Shown one piece after another: positions 23,345-35,764 of a stretch of 64,000 nucleotides of DNA. The position numbers and the translations under genes are program-made. Numbering within the stretch: position 1 is the first letter of the stretch; the number at the start of each line of letters is the position of its first letter. Origin of the DNA: Strongylocentrotus purpuratus (lineage: Eukaryota > Echinodermata > Echinoidea > Camarodonta > Strongylocentrotidae); assembly GCF_000002235.5 (NCBI RefSeq), contig NW_022145606.1:23560095-23624094 (forward strand), written 5' to 3'. Below the pieces are notes generated by a model that was given only the letters and a program-made list of their open reading frames with translations, was not told the DNA's origin and did not search any database.

Positions 23345-24370
23345 ATAAGGCCCAGCTTAACGTTTTTCAAAGTGGGGTCTAGGGGCAGAGCCCCCGAAGC
23401 TCGAGGGGTATTAGCATCAGTGGCGGATCCAGGAATGTCTTACAATGAGACTTTGTTGTGGCTCTGGGTACTTTGATTACACTGACCCATTATTTTTCAA
23501 ATTGAGAACTTTGAAAGTTACTGATATTCATTTTATGCAAATTGCAGTGTACATTTACCGACTTAAAAACAAAGAACTGCCTTTATCATTTTGTAACGGT
23601 TTTACTCTTAATATACACATTCACAACTACCCAACCAGACATTCTTCTGATTTCCATTTGTTTACGCCAAACATGGGGGGGGGGCGATCCCGGAGGGGGA
23701 CGAAGTGGGGGCAAGTCCCCCCTCAATTTGTTTAGGAGGATCGTTCCCCCCCCCCTCAAAATTTGAAAAAGTGCCCCAAAAATGTTTAGCAAATACTGAC
23801 TAAGACTGCAACACACTTTTATGCTCTGAAGGGCCCAACAGTGCAGAGTTTAGACAAATAAAAATGCAAAAATCTTCTCACTCGGTAGCTATGCTCCCTC
23901 GCATAACATCCTTCAAAATGTACAAATAAATACCGAGAAAAGTGTAGTGTGAAAAAAAGTTTTTTTTTATTTTTTATACAGTATAGTTATAGTTTTGCTA
24001 AGGAATACAACCAAAACTTCAAGAACCTGTGAGGGGGTAGTCCCTTCGGTCACCTTCACCCTTCTCATTCACTATGCTCCCTCGCACTTGCGTATTGATA
24101 GGGGGGTCTGCGGAAAGTTCCCCCTCCCCCCTCCCAAAATAAAATTCAAACGTGGTTTATTTTCAAATTCGATACTAGTGATTTACAAATGTGCTGAAAT
24201 TGCATTTTCCCTGAGCTTCCGGGGGCTCTGTCTATGCGAGCCCCTGGTTGCTCGTCTGACCGTAATTCAATGCCTAAAACCACTGAGTTTCATGGGGCTC
24301 CGCCTCTTGACTCCCCACCGCCGGGGCTTTGCCCCGGGACCCCACGCTTTTTGCTCATTACGCCACTGCT
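23345..24370. repeat. G-rich family copies and hAT-like ends around a LINE scrap
   Basis: GTGGGGTCTAGGGGCAGAGC starts near 23373, a hAT-like end CAGTGGCGGATCC at 23421, the inverted G-rich unit (GACCGTAATTCAATGCCTAA) near 24260, and a hAT-like end TTACGCCACTG near 24360. The two CAGTGGCG ends face outwards like one composite element, but no 8-bp target duplication was found. Confidence 0.55.
23455..23670 (+). pseudogene. LINE C-terminal fragment
   Basis: The peptide VTDIHFMQIAVYIYRLKN, followed by LPLSFCNGF and IHNYPTRHSSDFHLF, is the conserved post-RT region of CR1/L2-group LINEs (compare the 56122-56532 copy, which has HSYPTRIAKCYHLP). No RT core remains. Confidence 0.72.
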
Positions 24371-24439
24371 CCCTCGTCCCTCGCATAAACAACGTATCAC
24401 GACGTGACAGATCACTTTTCTCTAACTTCTAACCAATCA

Positions 24440-24990
24440 GAAGGCCTCGTTTTTTCAGGAAATGCCGGTGGACATAAATGCGCCAAATGTGGTTCTCAAT
24501 TTGCTAAAGATCCCTACTCTTAAAGGGGGTAGAAAAAAAATTACGTCATATTACTCCAGGAAGTGCCTAAAAATTCGTCTAATGTGGTTCTAAAATTGCA
24601 AATGCTTCCTACTCTGGGAGGGGGTCAGAGCCCCCTACCAGCCCCACCCCCGCTTGGTCGCTCCGCTCCCTCGCCGCTAAAGCACAAATTTGCATGGGGT
24701 GAAATATATTATTAAAATGATGAAGCGGCAGAGCGAGGCTTTAGCACAAATCTGTGCATGCTCAGTCCGAGTGGTGGGTAGCATGGTATTTCCCAGCAGT
24801 GCTTGTCGCAGTAGCTTCCTGAAAGGATTTTTTTTTTTACTAGTGTTACTGTTAGTGGCCACTATGAGGCACATTAGTGACTATACAACAAATATACTCT
24901 TCGTGGCTATTTGGGAATGTGTCAGTTCGCAACAGAAATGGAGAAACGCTAATTTTGTTGAAAATCATGTGATATCACGAATATTTATAA
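24440..24990. other. Short tandem duplication; no gene
   Basis: Two diverged units each contain AATGTGGTTCT, an ATTGC/ATTTGC word and CCTACTCT (24480-24520 and 24575-24620). The rest is unassigned. It lies just downstream of TRIM gene 1. Confidence 0.45.
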
Positions 24991-24997
24991 ATCACTT

Positions 24998-26134
24998 TTA
25001 GGGAATGTAAAATATGTTATTTGGGGGGCTAGCGCCTCCCCAAGAGCCACCCTCCAATTTTCGCAAGTGAACCGTAGTCGTGGATCGAGAATTATTAGGT
25101 GACCAGCTAGTCGGATTTGCAAATCTCCGGGGCTTTACGGGAGGACATTGGAGAAAATCATCCTCGCTTTCGCTAGCTTCCTGAGAACCTTGGTCAGAAT
25201 CATCCTCGCTTTCGCTAGCGTCCCAGTTGAGAGTACCTAGGTCAAGGTCATTCTCATCAGATGGGCGAAATCGGGTGTTCTCAATTACTTCTTGCGTTAT
25301 GGGCGGGTCGTTGAGGTCTTTCTCCAATTCCTGTTTCAGACCTGTGAATTCCATGTAAAGTAATTTTAGTGCATCAGAGTCTGAAACCTTACCAGTACTA
25401 GTGCTTGCATTGCCCTCTTGTTCCATAAGAGTGCACTTTACATTCATATTCTGCAATGAATGTTTCTGGCGTCCAATGAAATCTGTCATTACCTTGCCAG
25501 ATTTTGTGCGAATGTCATTGATTTGTTTTGATAGTCTTTCCTTGTGTCTTAGAAGAATCTCTGACTTTTTACGAAAGGATCCATCTACTTCTCTCTCTAG
25601 ATTCTCCAGATGAGAATACATATAACGCATTTGTTGCTCAGCATTGGTAACAGACTTTTTGATCTGTGCTTTCTTCTTCTCACTTTTTTGAATGACAGAC
25701 TTTCTTTCCTTTTTCAACTCTGCTTCCAACTCTTCCTTCTTCTTAAACATGTGACCCTGATGTTTATCAAACAAACAAGTCAGACAGATGAATTCCTTGC
25801 AAACCGCACACAGAATGTCTTTGTAGACTTGACTGTGCAGTGCACATAACTCTGATTTTCCATTGACCTTAAGATGTACATGTAATTCTTCCTCGAGGCC
25901 TTTTACAGAGAAATTGGGTGCAAGTCCTGCGACTCTATTTTTGTCCAGTTTGGTGCGTTTCTTACAAACCGGACACTCCATGAAATCTTGACCTCGGTGA
26001 TGTGAATCGTATTTGTCCAGACAGACCTTGCAGAATGTATGTCCACAGGCGAGGAGGGTCGGGGCTTTGAAGGCATCGAGACAAAGTGGACATGCCAGAC
26101 TTTCAGGCACCTGTAGTGCTATCTTTTTAGCCAT
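24998..26134 (-). CDS. TRIM/RBCC protein 1 (RING, B-box 2, coiled coil)
   Basis: A 378-residue intronless frame. The C3HC4 RING is complete (C15, C18, C30, H32, C35, C38, C54, C57), and a B-box type 2 follows (C97, H100, C109, C112, C117, C120, H125, H128). Residues about 130-245 are Lys/Glu-rich and predicted coiled coil. There is no SPRY, NHL or filamin domain, so the protein is RBCC-only. RING of this type recruits E2 enzymes, so a cytosolic ubiquitin ligase, possibly in innate immunity, is the likely role. The start at 26134 (MAKKIALQVPES) is chosen because it aligns with MAEKVELQLPES in the paralogue at 41767; an in-frame upstream ATG at 26149 adds five residues. The C-terminus has an acidic duplication (ASESEDD twice, 42-bp repeat) followed by a tail absent from the paralogue. 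Confidence 0.9.
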   Translation of the reverse strand: MAKKIALQVPESLACPLCLDAFKAPTLLACGHTFCKVCLDKYDSHHRGQDFMECPVCKKRTKLDKNRVAGLAPNFSVKGLEEELHVHLKVNGKSELCALHSQVYKDILCAVCKEFICLTCLFDKHQGHMFKKKEELEAELKKERKSVIQKSEKKKAQIKKSVTNAEQQMRYMYSHLENLEREVDGSFRKKSEILLRHKERLSKQINDIRTKSGKVMTDFIGRQKHSLQNMNVKCTLMEQEGNASTSTGKVSDSDALKLLYMEFTGLKQELEKDLNDPPITQEVIENTRFRPSDENDLDLGTLNWDASESEDDSDQGSQEASESEDDFLQCPPVKPRRFANPTSWSPNNSRSTTTVHLRKLEGGSWGGASPPNNIFYIP

Positions 26135-26480
26135 AGTACAGTCAGTCAAAGATGCATAAACTTAGCGAAAAAACGTAGGCAAGAAAGTTCAGCTACTTAA
26201 TACAAGCACAAAGTCAAGGGCAGAAATGGAAACGTCAATATGTCTGAAATGAAAAAAAGGAAAACAAACTATACTTTTTGTTGCAAATTATTGGAATTTG
26301 AGCGCGTACGTCTCTTATCTCTTTACTTGCTAAAAAAAATTAAAATCCAAGACCTAAACTGTCCCATTATTTTTATTGATTTGCACGTGTGTTAACAATT
26401 AGTGACGATACCATTGCTGAATGCCCATTGTCAGTTCAAACTGGAAGGCTGCCATAGCCTGTGTCGAAACGTGGGCTAAG
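26135..26480 (-). promoter_or_regulatory. Conserved 5' flank of TRIM gene 1
   Basis: The flank is shared with TRIM gene 2 (41768-42110): GCAAGAAAGTTCAGC and GGGCAGAAATGGAAA beside the start, then CCATTGTCAGTT and CCATAGCC farther out. Both genes therefore kept their presumed promoter through duplication. No TATA box is assigned. Confidence 0.45.
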
Positions 26481-29400
26481 TCATGGGGGGGGGCAGTCTG
26501 TAATCAGATATTTTTTTTGTCACATCATCCTTTTAAGAAATTCAAAATTCAAAGCTTCAGTCATCCAAATCCCCCGAAAAATGATATGTTACGCTACCTC
26601 GCTGTCAAATAAAAGTATAATTCGGGCTCCACGATCGTTGCGGCGTTGCCCACATATATATGGAGGTATTCACTTGGCCGCCTTTATCATCCCGCTTCCA
26701 AATTTTGCGAGCGATTTCCTCATAAAATTACGAACTCTCTAGGTTTCTAATATACGGCTTACATAAAATCAAAGTCATATTCGATCAATTTATGTTTATA
26801 TAACCGAATGTTCCCGTGTTACTCCTAGATATGTCTTGCGGCACCCTACTTGAAAGACGCCGTACCAGATGTCAAGGTATCTGGGGGCAGATTGACCAAG
26901 CCGGGAGGCCAAATAGTCCCTGCCCCTGTACAGAAAATGATGATGATAAAGATGATTGTATGGCGCCATATATCTGTTTAAAAAATATTCAAAATCCATA
27001 CTCTCTTTGTCTTTTTTTCCCGTATGTCTTCTATCTTTCACTCCTATCTCCATTTCTTTTTCTTCTCTGCTGTACACTACATCAATGACGCAGATGATTA
27101 TGATCACCCAAAAGCATGTTTCGAGAATTTGATAAACAATTTTACCAGGGAGATGTGAGGTTTCTTCAGCTAACATCTACTTGTGATTACTGTTTGATAC
27201 CTTGTCAACTATTTATATGAGTAGTAATCGTGTAGACCCTATTGTGCCTTGACTAAACTTGACCGACTATATTACATAAAACATGTCCTCAGTAAATAAA
27301 CTGGAAGTGAACTTTTTGTCGACCACGTAAACTTAGTCTGTTGTTGAAATATTAACAGAAATACTTACCCATGAGTGTGTACCATATATATATTTCAATA
27401 AACAACTGTATATATATTTGTTTATGTTTTTTCATTTAACCATCCCTATATAGCAATATACATGAACATGAAATGGTCGAGTATATATCATATGCTACTC
27501 CTCCATCAGAACTAGTGTATGTACAGAAGTTGACACAATTTTCGCGCATATTGATTTAGAACTAAAATATGCAATACGCTGTGAGATAAATCTTTACAAT
27601 TATTCAGTATCTGTTACCTCAACCTTCAAACGTGTGCTTCTAACAAAATACCGAACGATATTTTTCCAGCTATTTATATCTACATGCAACCAAATTATAA
27701 TATCGACAGAACTGATTGCTTAATAACCTACGTGAACTAATGCCTCTGGGCATTTCCAAGCCCCAAACTTGACTATAAAATTTAACAATAAATACTGTTT
27801 TATGGCTGTTACATCACCTACCTAGAAATTAGTACTACATTCATTATCATTATCATCACTATAATTATTGCTCTTATTATCAATTTTGAGCGTGTAGACA
27901 AGCCTAGAGCTTAAAACTATCATCATTTTTTTTTTAATTCGTTTGTTGGAGGCAAAACGAATTCATTCAACCCCAAAGGACACCACATTTGGCAAGCAGT
28001 GTTCTTTTACGAGAAATCTCATATCAATTATACAATAATCAATAGGATCATGAATAGCGGCTCAAGCAAACCTTTTTGGTTTCAAGCAGTTTTGGGAGGT
28101 TGTTTTGATTTGTGTTGTTTTAATTAAATCCTAATGTACCATAATGGAGATGATCTTTAAATCTTTATGCCCATCATCTTTTTCTTTCGCTCTAACGTTG
28201 TTCTATTTAATTTTGTATGTATTATCATTATTCATTTTCTTGTGGGGGGGGGCGGCACGTACCCTCTAGTTACGCAATAAGTCATAGCAACACATGATCC
28301 ATACCTACACTCATTTACCATAACTTTCCATGATTATAGTCGATATTTTTTTTATTTTTTTAAATTTCCATAAATGTAAAAACAATTATTATTTATCAAC
28401 AAAACATAGAAATTCATAATTTGCTTTTACGTTTCAACTGTAATCTAGATTGGCGTATACAAAGGATCGTAACATCCCCGAGTACAATAAAATGTTTGTT
28501 TTTTGTCATGTTTGTATTGAGGAGTACAGGCGCACGGTTAAAATATGGAAGACTATCTTCTATTTAGGAGACTATAATGACGGAGATTTTTTTTCAAGAT
28601 GTTTGTAACCCATTTTGGACTCGGGAGAAAGTCTCTTTCTGTCATAACAATTTCCTTTATTACATTTACTGCAAAGGGATACCAGTGGCTCACATCAATA
28701 CGATGAGCATATTTCTCAAGAAAATGTATTCCTTTTGACTGTTTATTTTAAAATGTTATCATCTACTTTTTTTTACAACAGTTTTGTCGTTTTGATCCAT
28801 ATACAAAATCATAGGCTTTCTGACCTCAGAGAGGCAAAGTTTTGGAGGGGAAATTGTCTTGTTGTTGATGTTGTTTCTGTAAGCAAGTCTCCAATACGGG
28901 AATACAGTCTCTCAAATAAGAGCGTGTCCCATCGACCCTGCGCCTGGTATTTACTAATGAACGCTGTTTAATTGTCCAAGTGTGAGATCTAGTTTGAAAT
29001 TAAATTATCTAGAGAACTATATTTACCCACGACATGTAAATTCATATAAGTACAATGTAACATCATGATATCTCTACAAGTAGACCTTGCATTTTCGTGA
29101 AATATAAGCCACTTTTCATTCACTTTGACTTTCTTTCTAGCGGTTCATCTGAACATGGGGCTTGGGGTTGACCAAAATCTTAATTCTCTGAAATCGGCGG
29201 TTGTTCTGCAAAGTCTACGTCTGGATCTATTGATAACCTTTCAGGCTTTTTTTAATTACAGAATTCCCAATACAATTTTATTTCTGTGTAGGCTGGGGAA
29301 TATGCCATGGCCACCTCCTCAGATTTTAAATGCAAAGAGCAAAGAACGTGTTTGGGCACATCCAATGACCAATGTCATATTTCACGAGAATGCTTTACAT

Positions 29401-29500
29401 TTGATGAATGTAAACTTGTCAAGCAAATAATCAAACTTACGATAAAAATCAGTCCTGGATTCTGAAGAACAAAACGAACCAAGTACAATCCAGTCTAGTC
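26150..29500. repeat. Segment A: duplicated TRIM 5' flank
   Basis: Reference copy of a segment found also as B (29750-34240), C (41768-44085) and D (50411-53560). Landmarks: GCGAGCGATTTCCTC near 26708, GTATGTCTTCTATCTTTCAC near 27023, GAGATGATCTTTAAATCTTT near 28147, TGACCTCAGAGAGGCAAAG near 28820, and CAAACTTACGATAAAAATCA near 29430. All copies lie in one orientation. No intact gene is visible within it. Confidence 0.85.
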
Positions 29501-29933
29501 TGCGAAGAAAAACACAATGGTCCACAAAATTCACCACTCATAACCACAGAACTAGAAAATACCAGTTCTGTGCCCGTGACGTGGAAAATGAATGTGCGCG
29601 TGCGCAGATATATTAAAGTACAGTATATCTCAACAAGCGCGCCAGCGCCAGTGTGCGATAGAATTTGCATGCCTCCCTGTAGTATTTATTGATCGTATAA
29701 ACTATTAAACCGTGGACCTTTCATCTCTCGTGTTCTTTTGTTGTCTCCATCCTAACCTCTCGTTCTATCTTTCACTCCTATTTCCATTTCTTTTTCTTCT
29801 TTGATATACACTTTATCAAGCACGCAGATCTGATCACCCAAAGCATTTTCTTCATAATTTGACTGAAAAATAGGTATCAGCAGGAAGATGTGAAATGTTT
29901 ACATTTCACATCTATCCGTTATTGTGCTACGTT

Positions 29934-31020
29934 TACACTATGTATCCGGCGGCCATGGCAGCCCCGCTTGCCCGAAACGTAGTGCGCCGTGTGATTTTGG
30001 CAATTTTTTTTCTCTGTATACAAGTTTTGTTAGGTCTTGCCAAGTTTTCTCACAATCTATCATGGTATCCCTGACGGGCCGTGGGGGAAGAGGATGCTAA
30101 GTCCCAGAGGCTCCAAGGCGCACTACGGTTCGGCCCGCGGTCTACCACAGATGCCAGAACGTTCCCTCTCGGCCCGTCACGTTCTGATGAGGTCCCTCAC
30201 GTTTTTCACGTTCTGCCAAGGCTTTCTACGGCTGCAACGTGGACGCCGGGCAGCTTTGGAGCAAGTAATTTGTGTCCACGGTATAAAAAGAAGGCCTCCC
30301 AAGCTATAGCAATCATTGTATCCTGGGATTTCGACGAGACAACATCATAAATGCCAAAGTTGAAGAATTTTTTTTGTGTACATGTTTGCTGGGTGCATAC
30401 ATCCATTCTTTGCGTCAGCAAGAAGAAGGCCGGCAGCAGTTACAGAGAGGGGAGGCCAGAGTGAAGCAAGCAGGAAGAAGGCGGATAAGAAGGCCAAGAT
30501 CCATGTGGGTAATGCGCAAATGGTTATCGGAAGACAGAAGGTAGCAACTGGGCCACTACTCATAATTTCTCACTCGAGAGCGCTCCCCATCGAAGATGTC
30601 AACGCCTTCCAGAACTATCTGAGGATTCCTCCAGAGTTCTTTGACGAAATCCTGGGAAGAGTAACACCAGCCGAAGAGACAAGATACAAAGTTCCGCTCG
30701 GCACTTCTCCTAGCAGGTGCATCTTCTTCAGCCTCATCAGCCTCAGGTTCAGGTTCCAGTTCAGGGACCGGGTCAGCAGCAGCAGCACGCTCCCCATCAG
30801 CTGGCCCCGGTGAACGGCGAGGATCTTCAGGTTACTCCTGTTCCTCTACTGGTGGTGGTGGTGGTGGTGGTGGTGGTGGTGCAGGATAGATGGTGTTGGG
30901 GGGAGGGGGGGGGGGCTTAGTACGTCTTGTCTTCTTCGGTAGCATAGCTTGGCCTTCTTTTTCTTTTTTTACTTTAAGCACCTAAAACATACCCCTCAAG
31001 ACGCCACATGTCACACTCAT
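29934..31020 (+). mobile_element. PIF/Harbinger relic
   Basis: A plus-strand frame with Harbinger transposase N-terminal sequence (30376-30700) faces a minus-strand low-complexity frame (30980 down to about 30700) rich in Pro and Glu. The latter resembles the accessory DNA-binding ORF that Harbinger elements carry. A GGT microsatellite (30850-30880) encodes the proline run. Ends could not be fixed. Confidence 0.5.
30376..30813 (+). pseudogene. Harbinger transposase N-terminal fragment
   Basis: The stretch LPIEDVNAFQNYLRIPPEFF, then DEILGRVTP, matches the helical N-terminal domain of HARBI1-type transposases and resembles ELHAEDVSAFTNFMRMRPQD in the element at 61384-62856. The frame ends or turns to unrelated sequence after RYKVPLG. 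The DDE catalytic core is absent, indicating internal deletion. Confidence 0.65.
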
Positions 31021-31668
31021 GGTAACGAATAGGTAGTCACATATATGAGTTAAAAAGACTCACTTCTTTATGGACAAAAACCATTGTAAAATCACAACAT
31101 CCCTTTAAAAAGTAATAAATGTATTTGTATCCAAGGGTAAAAACACAAAACTGTTTCATGCATACTGATAAAACATTAAAGCTCAACTCAGCTGCTCAAC
31201 ACTGGAAAGTCATCATAATGGATACAAAAACAGATCAAACATGATAAGCTAATACAACAACACTGCATTTCAATTCATTTAATTTTTATTTTTTCATTTC
31301 CAACAAAATACAATACATAATAACGAAAACAATGTAAAATGTATACAAAACATAGTTACATTTGTAATAAACAAATCTTAATAATAATTTATACATTTCA
31401 GTAAGACAAAAAATGAATTTTAAAATTTAACTGCATTTATATTTTGAGGAAATAGAGAGGTCCACTGAAAAGCAAAGCTTGTAAATTGTGGACCCCTCAG
31501 ATAATAATGAGTGTGAACAAAATATGGAATACATAATGCATGATTCCAGCAGTCTGTGTCTGGTTACACAGCATTCTCACGGCATTAGGTTTACCTTACT
31601 GCAATCTAGCTCACATGCATTGTATACATTGTGACATGCGTCATATTTCAACAAAGCCTGAAAAGTAG
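31020..31668. other. No gene recognised
   Basis: AT-rich filler within the insertion zone of segment B; no frame or element recognised. Confidence 0.4.
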
Positions 31669-31945
31669 CCGAGTGGCGACCTATCTCATTTGAATTTTAG
31701 ATTATTTTGAAATTCTTTCATTGTGTGAAGCACTGCCTTAGCACCTGGAATATGCACTGCACACATTCAATGCACCTTCTTTGTACATAGTACACAATCT
31801 GCTTCAATCTTACATTCTCCAAAAAGATGAATACCTTCTCAGATCCCCGCTCTTTTATAGCCGAATGGCGACCTATCTCATTTGAATTTTAAATTACTTT
31901 GAATTTCTTCTTTTGTGTGAAGCACTGCCTCAGCACCTGGAATGC
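31669..31945. repeat. Direct repeat pair, about 90 bp, 188 bp apart
   Basis: GTGGCGACCTATCTCATTTG at 31674 recurs (with GAATGGCGACC) at 31863, continuing through TGTGTGAAGCACTGCCT and CAGCACCTGGAAT. Downstream, 31945-32170 is rich in GCACT/AGTGC words and ends in CACTTCATTTTTTAGAGTGT, which looks like a transposon terminus. Confidence 0.65.
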
Positions 31946-32279
31946 TGGTGCGCCTGCGCATGGAGCGCCAGCACTACCAGTGTTTCTTCAAGTGCTAAAA
32001 CAGACAGGGTCACACTTCGGGTGCAATTTCTCGAATAGCACGTGTTTCCAGCACTCATTTTTCTGCTCGTCATCGCTTCCCAAATGCTGCATGCACGCCA
32101 AGGGCTATATACTTGGCACGTGTGGTGCAAATTTGTACCCAGCACCCGTGATTCAGCACTTCATTTTTTAGAGTGTACTCCTTAATATCTTTTCAACTAT
32201 TTATTTGACTAGTGATCGAATAGGCCATGTTGTTCCTTGACTCAAATTTACCAACTATGACTGGTCTATACCTCTAACG

Positions 32280-32620
32280 GAAGACATGTTTTGGAAACGC
32301 CCCTTCTCAAAAAAAAAATGGAAGCTATTCTTACAAATCATGTGAAAGAATATGTTTTTAAGATACAAATTTTGCCGGGAACAGCCTAATTGATATATTT
32401 GGTAAATTATCTATCCGGCCTGGATATATATTGCATAGTCCCATATACATCTTTCTGTGTACAAAGCTTGTAACTTAACCAAGACTGGGGCAAATTTCTC
32501 ATTATTTTGATTATTCCAGAACCTTGCAGTACACACCAATGCTTATATGCTAGATGATCAACCTTTTCTGATCGATACCACAATGTTTCTTTCACAATGC
32601 AATCGCATGACTCGAACTGG
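32280..32620. repeat. Dispersed repeat shared with 63000-63400
   Basis: Near-identical blocks GGAAGCTATTCTTACAAATC, AACCTTGCAGTACACACCAA and TATGCTAGATGATCAACCTT occur in both places. In B the repeat falls between A-like blocks, so it may be another insertion. Confidence 0.8.
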
Positions 32621-33884
32621 ATATGAACTTTATGTCGACCTCATATACTTAGTATGGTGTTTGACATTGTAACAAGAACACAAAGCCATGAGTTAGAGCG
32701 TTATATGTTTCTTAATATATACATTTGAAAAATAATATTTAGCCATCCCTATATTTTAATATATAAGAAATGGTTGAATATATATTATATGGCACCCCTC
32801 TAAAAGAAATAGAGCATGTATGGCGTTAGACACATTTGTTTACGTATTGATTTGGAAGTAGAATATGCCAAACGATGTTAAGAAAAATTGTTTTTTTTTT
32901 TTTTTTTTTTTTTTAATTTTTTTTTTTAGTATCTGGGATTTTAACGTTGAAACGTGTGCTTTTTACACAATACCCGACGATATTTTCCGAGCTATGTATC
33001 TACAGGCAAACCAAGAATACAATGGCGACAGAACTGCTTGCTTAAAAACCAACGTAGGCCTCTGGTATTTATAAGCCCCAAATTTGACTATCTAATTTAT
33101 ATGATAATAGGCCTATCAAGAAACATTGTTGTATGGCTGTTACTTCATCAATCCAGAAGTTAGTATTACTATTTTTTTTCGTATTCATCTCAAACACTAT
33201 TGCTCGAACTGTCAATTTTCAGAGCCTATGTAGGTAAAGTGCTTGAAACTACCATCATTTCTTAACTTAGTTTGTTTACAAAAAAATGTATTCACTTAAC
33301 TAAGGACCGTAAACTTGTCAAGCACTCGTCTCTACGAGAATACTCATTTCGATTATACTATAATCAATAAGATAATAAATAGAGAATAATTGAAACCTAG
33401 TCGGTTTTAGAGATTTTTGGGAGGTGATTTTATTTGTGTTGTTTGTATGATATCTCAATGTATCACGGTTGAGATGATCTTTGAATCTTTATGCATACTA
33501 TACTGGTCCTATTCAAAATCAATAACTTAAAGATGCATGATAATCAATTGACTTTTCTCCTTAGATACTTATCGATACTGATACTTTTTCATGTTAAAAG
33601 TATTTCAAATATTATAGAAAATGTAACGAGATTATAGTCACTGTACTAACCGGGATATTTACGGATAATAAACATTAAGAGTCAGTTGAAGTATGGGAGA
33701 ATATCTCCTTTTTAGGAGACTGTCTCGACTATTAAATGTCGGAGACTTTTGTTAGGATTTTTGGTAGCCTATTTAAACTTGGGAGACAGACCCTCATTTG
33801 GGATACAATTTAACGTCATTATATCAGAATTAAATATTGCATGCCCATGGATTATGAACCACTTTTCATTTACTTTGACTTTCT

Positions 33885-34094
33885 ATGAAGCGGTCATCTA
33901 AGCCTGTGGTCAGGGGTAGACCGAAATCTTCAGTCTCTGATGTCGACGGTTGTTCTGCAGAGTCTGGCTCCACTGACCACCTTTCAAGCTCTAGTTTTAT
34001 TAAAGAATTAGAGAAATTATTAAAGAATATGCCTTGGCCACCTCTTCAAACTTTACATGCAAGAGCCAAGAATATGTTGGGACATATTCAATGA
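33885..34094 (+). other. Open frame with AT-hook-like motif in segment B
   Basis: Sixty-nine codons starting MKRSSKPVVRGRPKSS, where RGRP is the core of an AT-hook, and ending with PWPPLQTLHARAKNMLG. Segments A and D carry the same DNA but not this frame, and only the PWPP stretch survives in A (near 29310). It could be a remnant exon of a gene carried by the duplicated segment, or chance. No family recognised. Confidence 0.3.
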
Positions 34095-34240
34095 CCATTG
34101 GCTTATTTCACGAGAATGCATTGAATTTATACATTTTGACTGGTCTACACAAACAATCAAACTTACAATAAAACTTAGTCCGCGATTCTGAAGTACAAAA
34201 CGAGCCAAGTACAATCCAATCTTCTCTGCGAAGTACCTAG

Positions 34241-34900
34241 GGGGCAAAAACCCCAATTTGGGTGGTTTTGAAACATGGCGTGTTGTAAAAGGTCGTTCAG
34301 TCTCAACGTGTTCGGGGGACATCCTTGCACAATTTCTAGTTGGACTACCTTTGCAACAGGGAGCGGGGGTAGGGTGAAAGTTCTGAACCACACCATGCAC
34401 TATGAACATGTTAAGACGACAATTTATGTCTGTCGCTTGGAACAAGTCTTATTTTATGTATTATTTGACCTATATCCTGATTTGTAGGAAGCCAAGCGTT
34501 CTTCCTGCTTTTGACGTCACTGACTCAATGTGTGACTTCCAGCTAAGTCGTTCATGGAGTTTAAATCCCAATTATGCTTGGCTGGAAACTTCACACAAAT
34601 CTTCACCTCACAGGGTGTAGGTGTGGGTGATTATGTGCCCTTTTCCGGTGGATTATCATGGTGTATCATTTTCGATTAGTCCTTAATTTCAATTCAATTT
34701 CACATTAAGACTTTTCTTTTGAGGTTGCCATCATAAGCGAGGCGTGACTTGAATGATGGTCTCCTGAAATTTTTCCATAGATAGTTAGGATAATACTTTA
34801 AATTCATAATAACTATTAAGTTCGTTATTATATGTATATATAAATGTAAATCACATGTTGACATGAAGTTATTGTTTGCATAATTGTTGTATACCTCACG
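34241..34900. other. No gene recognised
   Basis: Sequence after the end of segment B; no frame with family signature. Confidence 0.4.
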
Positions 34901-34904
34901 TTAA

Positions 34905-35447
34905 AGGTACTACGTCCCTTTTGCAGACCAAAAAATGAAAAGGTTAAATTCCAATGGCATTTGAAAGATAATACTAATTTAGAACTCCCCTCAAAAGAAT
35001 GGGGCTTGAAAATGTCTTTAAGTGGGAAAATAACGACTATTAGTTGTCAAATTGACTTAGGAACTATAGAGCCAATAATTAATAGTCTTGATTTTCATAC
35101 CATTGTACCGCATGGTCGTACATTTTTTGCTGCGCAAAGATTCAATCAGTTTAACTTTGGCCATTACAAGAAGTAGGTTAGTGATGTAGGAAAATCCTTT
35201 ACAGCACATGTATGTTATGTTATTATGTATGTTATTACCAAAAAAAAAGAAAAAGCCCGTCAATCACTCAATACTGACAATAGTGTCTGGCAGTAAAGTC
35301 TAGCAAGTAAACGGGTTTCCTTTGATAATTTGAATATTAGAACACTGCTAACGTTTGAATTTCACAGATAGGACAAACATGACATATTCATAATTCCTGA
35401 AAAGTTCTACAGAATTTGAGGTTGGCTGCAAAAGGGACATAGTATCT
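34905..35447. mobile_element. 543-bp TTAA element
   Basis: Inverted ends AGGTACTACGTCCCTTTTGC (left) and AGATACTATGTCCCTTTTGC (right, complement) are bordered by TTAA at 34901-34904 and 35448-35451. The ends resemble the 501-bp family (AGGTAATAC). A 71-codon frame inside has no recognised domain. Kolobok- or piggyBac-type non-autonomous element. Confidence 0.88.
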
Positions 35448-35639
35448 TTAATATGTTCTTTTTTATTCAATTATTGTGTTTAGAAAAATCCTTAAATAAA
35501 TTCAAAATCAAAATCAATTTCAGATGGATTCATGTGATATTGCACAGTTCTCTAAAATTTGCTCGGGTTCAGGTCTTTATAGTTAAAGGAAATTCTTTGC
35601 AGATGTCAAGTTAACGTATTGGGTTTATTCCAATGCTGT

Positions 35640-35764
35640 CAATTAATATAATCATTTTGTTATATTATGAAACAATATGTCTTTTATGTATATTTTGTTT
35701 TCCGTATTATTTCTGCATGTGAAATGTGAAATCAATAAACTCAAACTCAAACTCAAACTCAAAT
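35640..35764 (+). mobile_element. LINE 3' tail fragment (CTCAAA repeat)
   Basis: TATGAAACAATATGTCTTTT and GTGAAATCAATAAACTCAAA match the end of the 18820-19234 insertion, with the tail unit CTCAAA instead of CTCAA. Only about 125 bp remain. Confidence 0.75.

Larger units (their letters stand above)
29750..34240. repeat. Segment B, split by a 2.2-kb insertion zone
   Basis: 29750-29930 matches A at about 27020-27185, and 32180-34240 continues the match from A at about 27190 to 29490. The 29934-32178 interval is therefore inserted material. B is the empty-site reference (CTGGCTCC at 33964-33971) for the 210-bp MITE in D. Confidence 0.8.

Noticed and set aside
30037-30350. Two overlapping plus-strand frames before the Harbinger fragment
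   Set aside because: GC-rich, overlapping in different frames, without family signature; probably the untranslated end of the element.
34961-35176. 71-codon frame in the 543-bp TTAA element
   Set aside because: Element is too short to be autonomous and the peptide has no known motif; likely chance.
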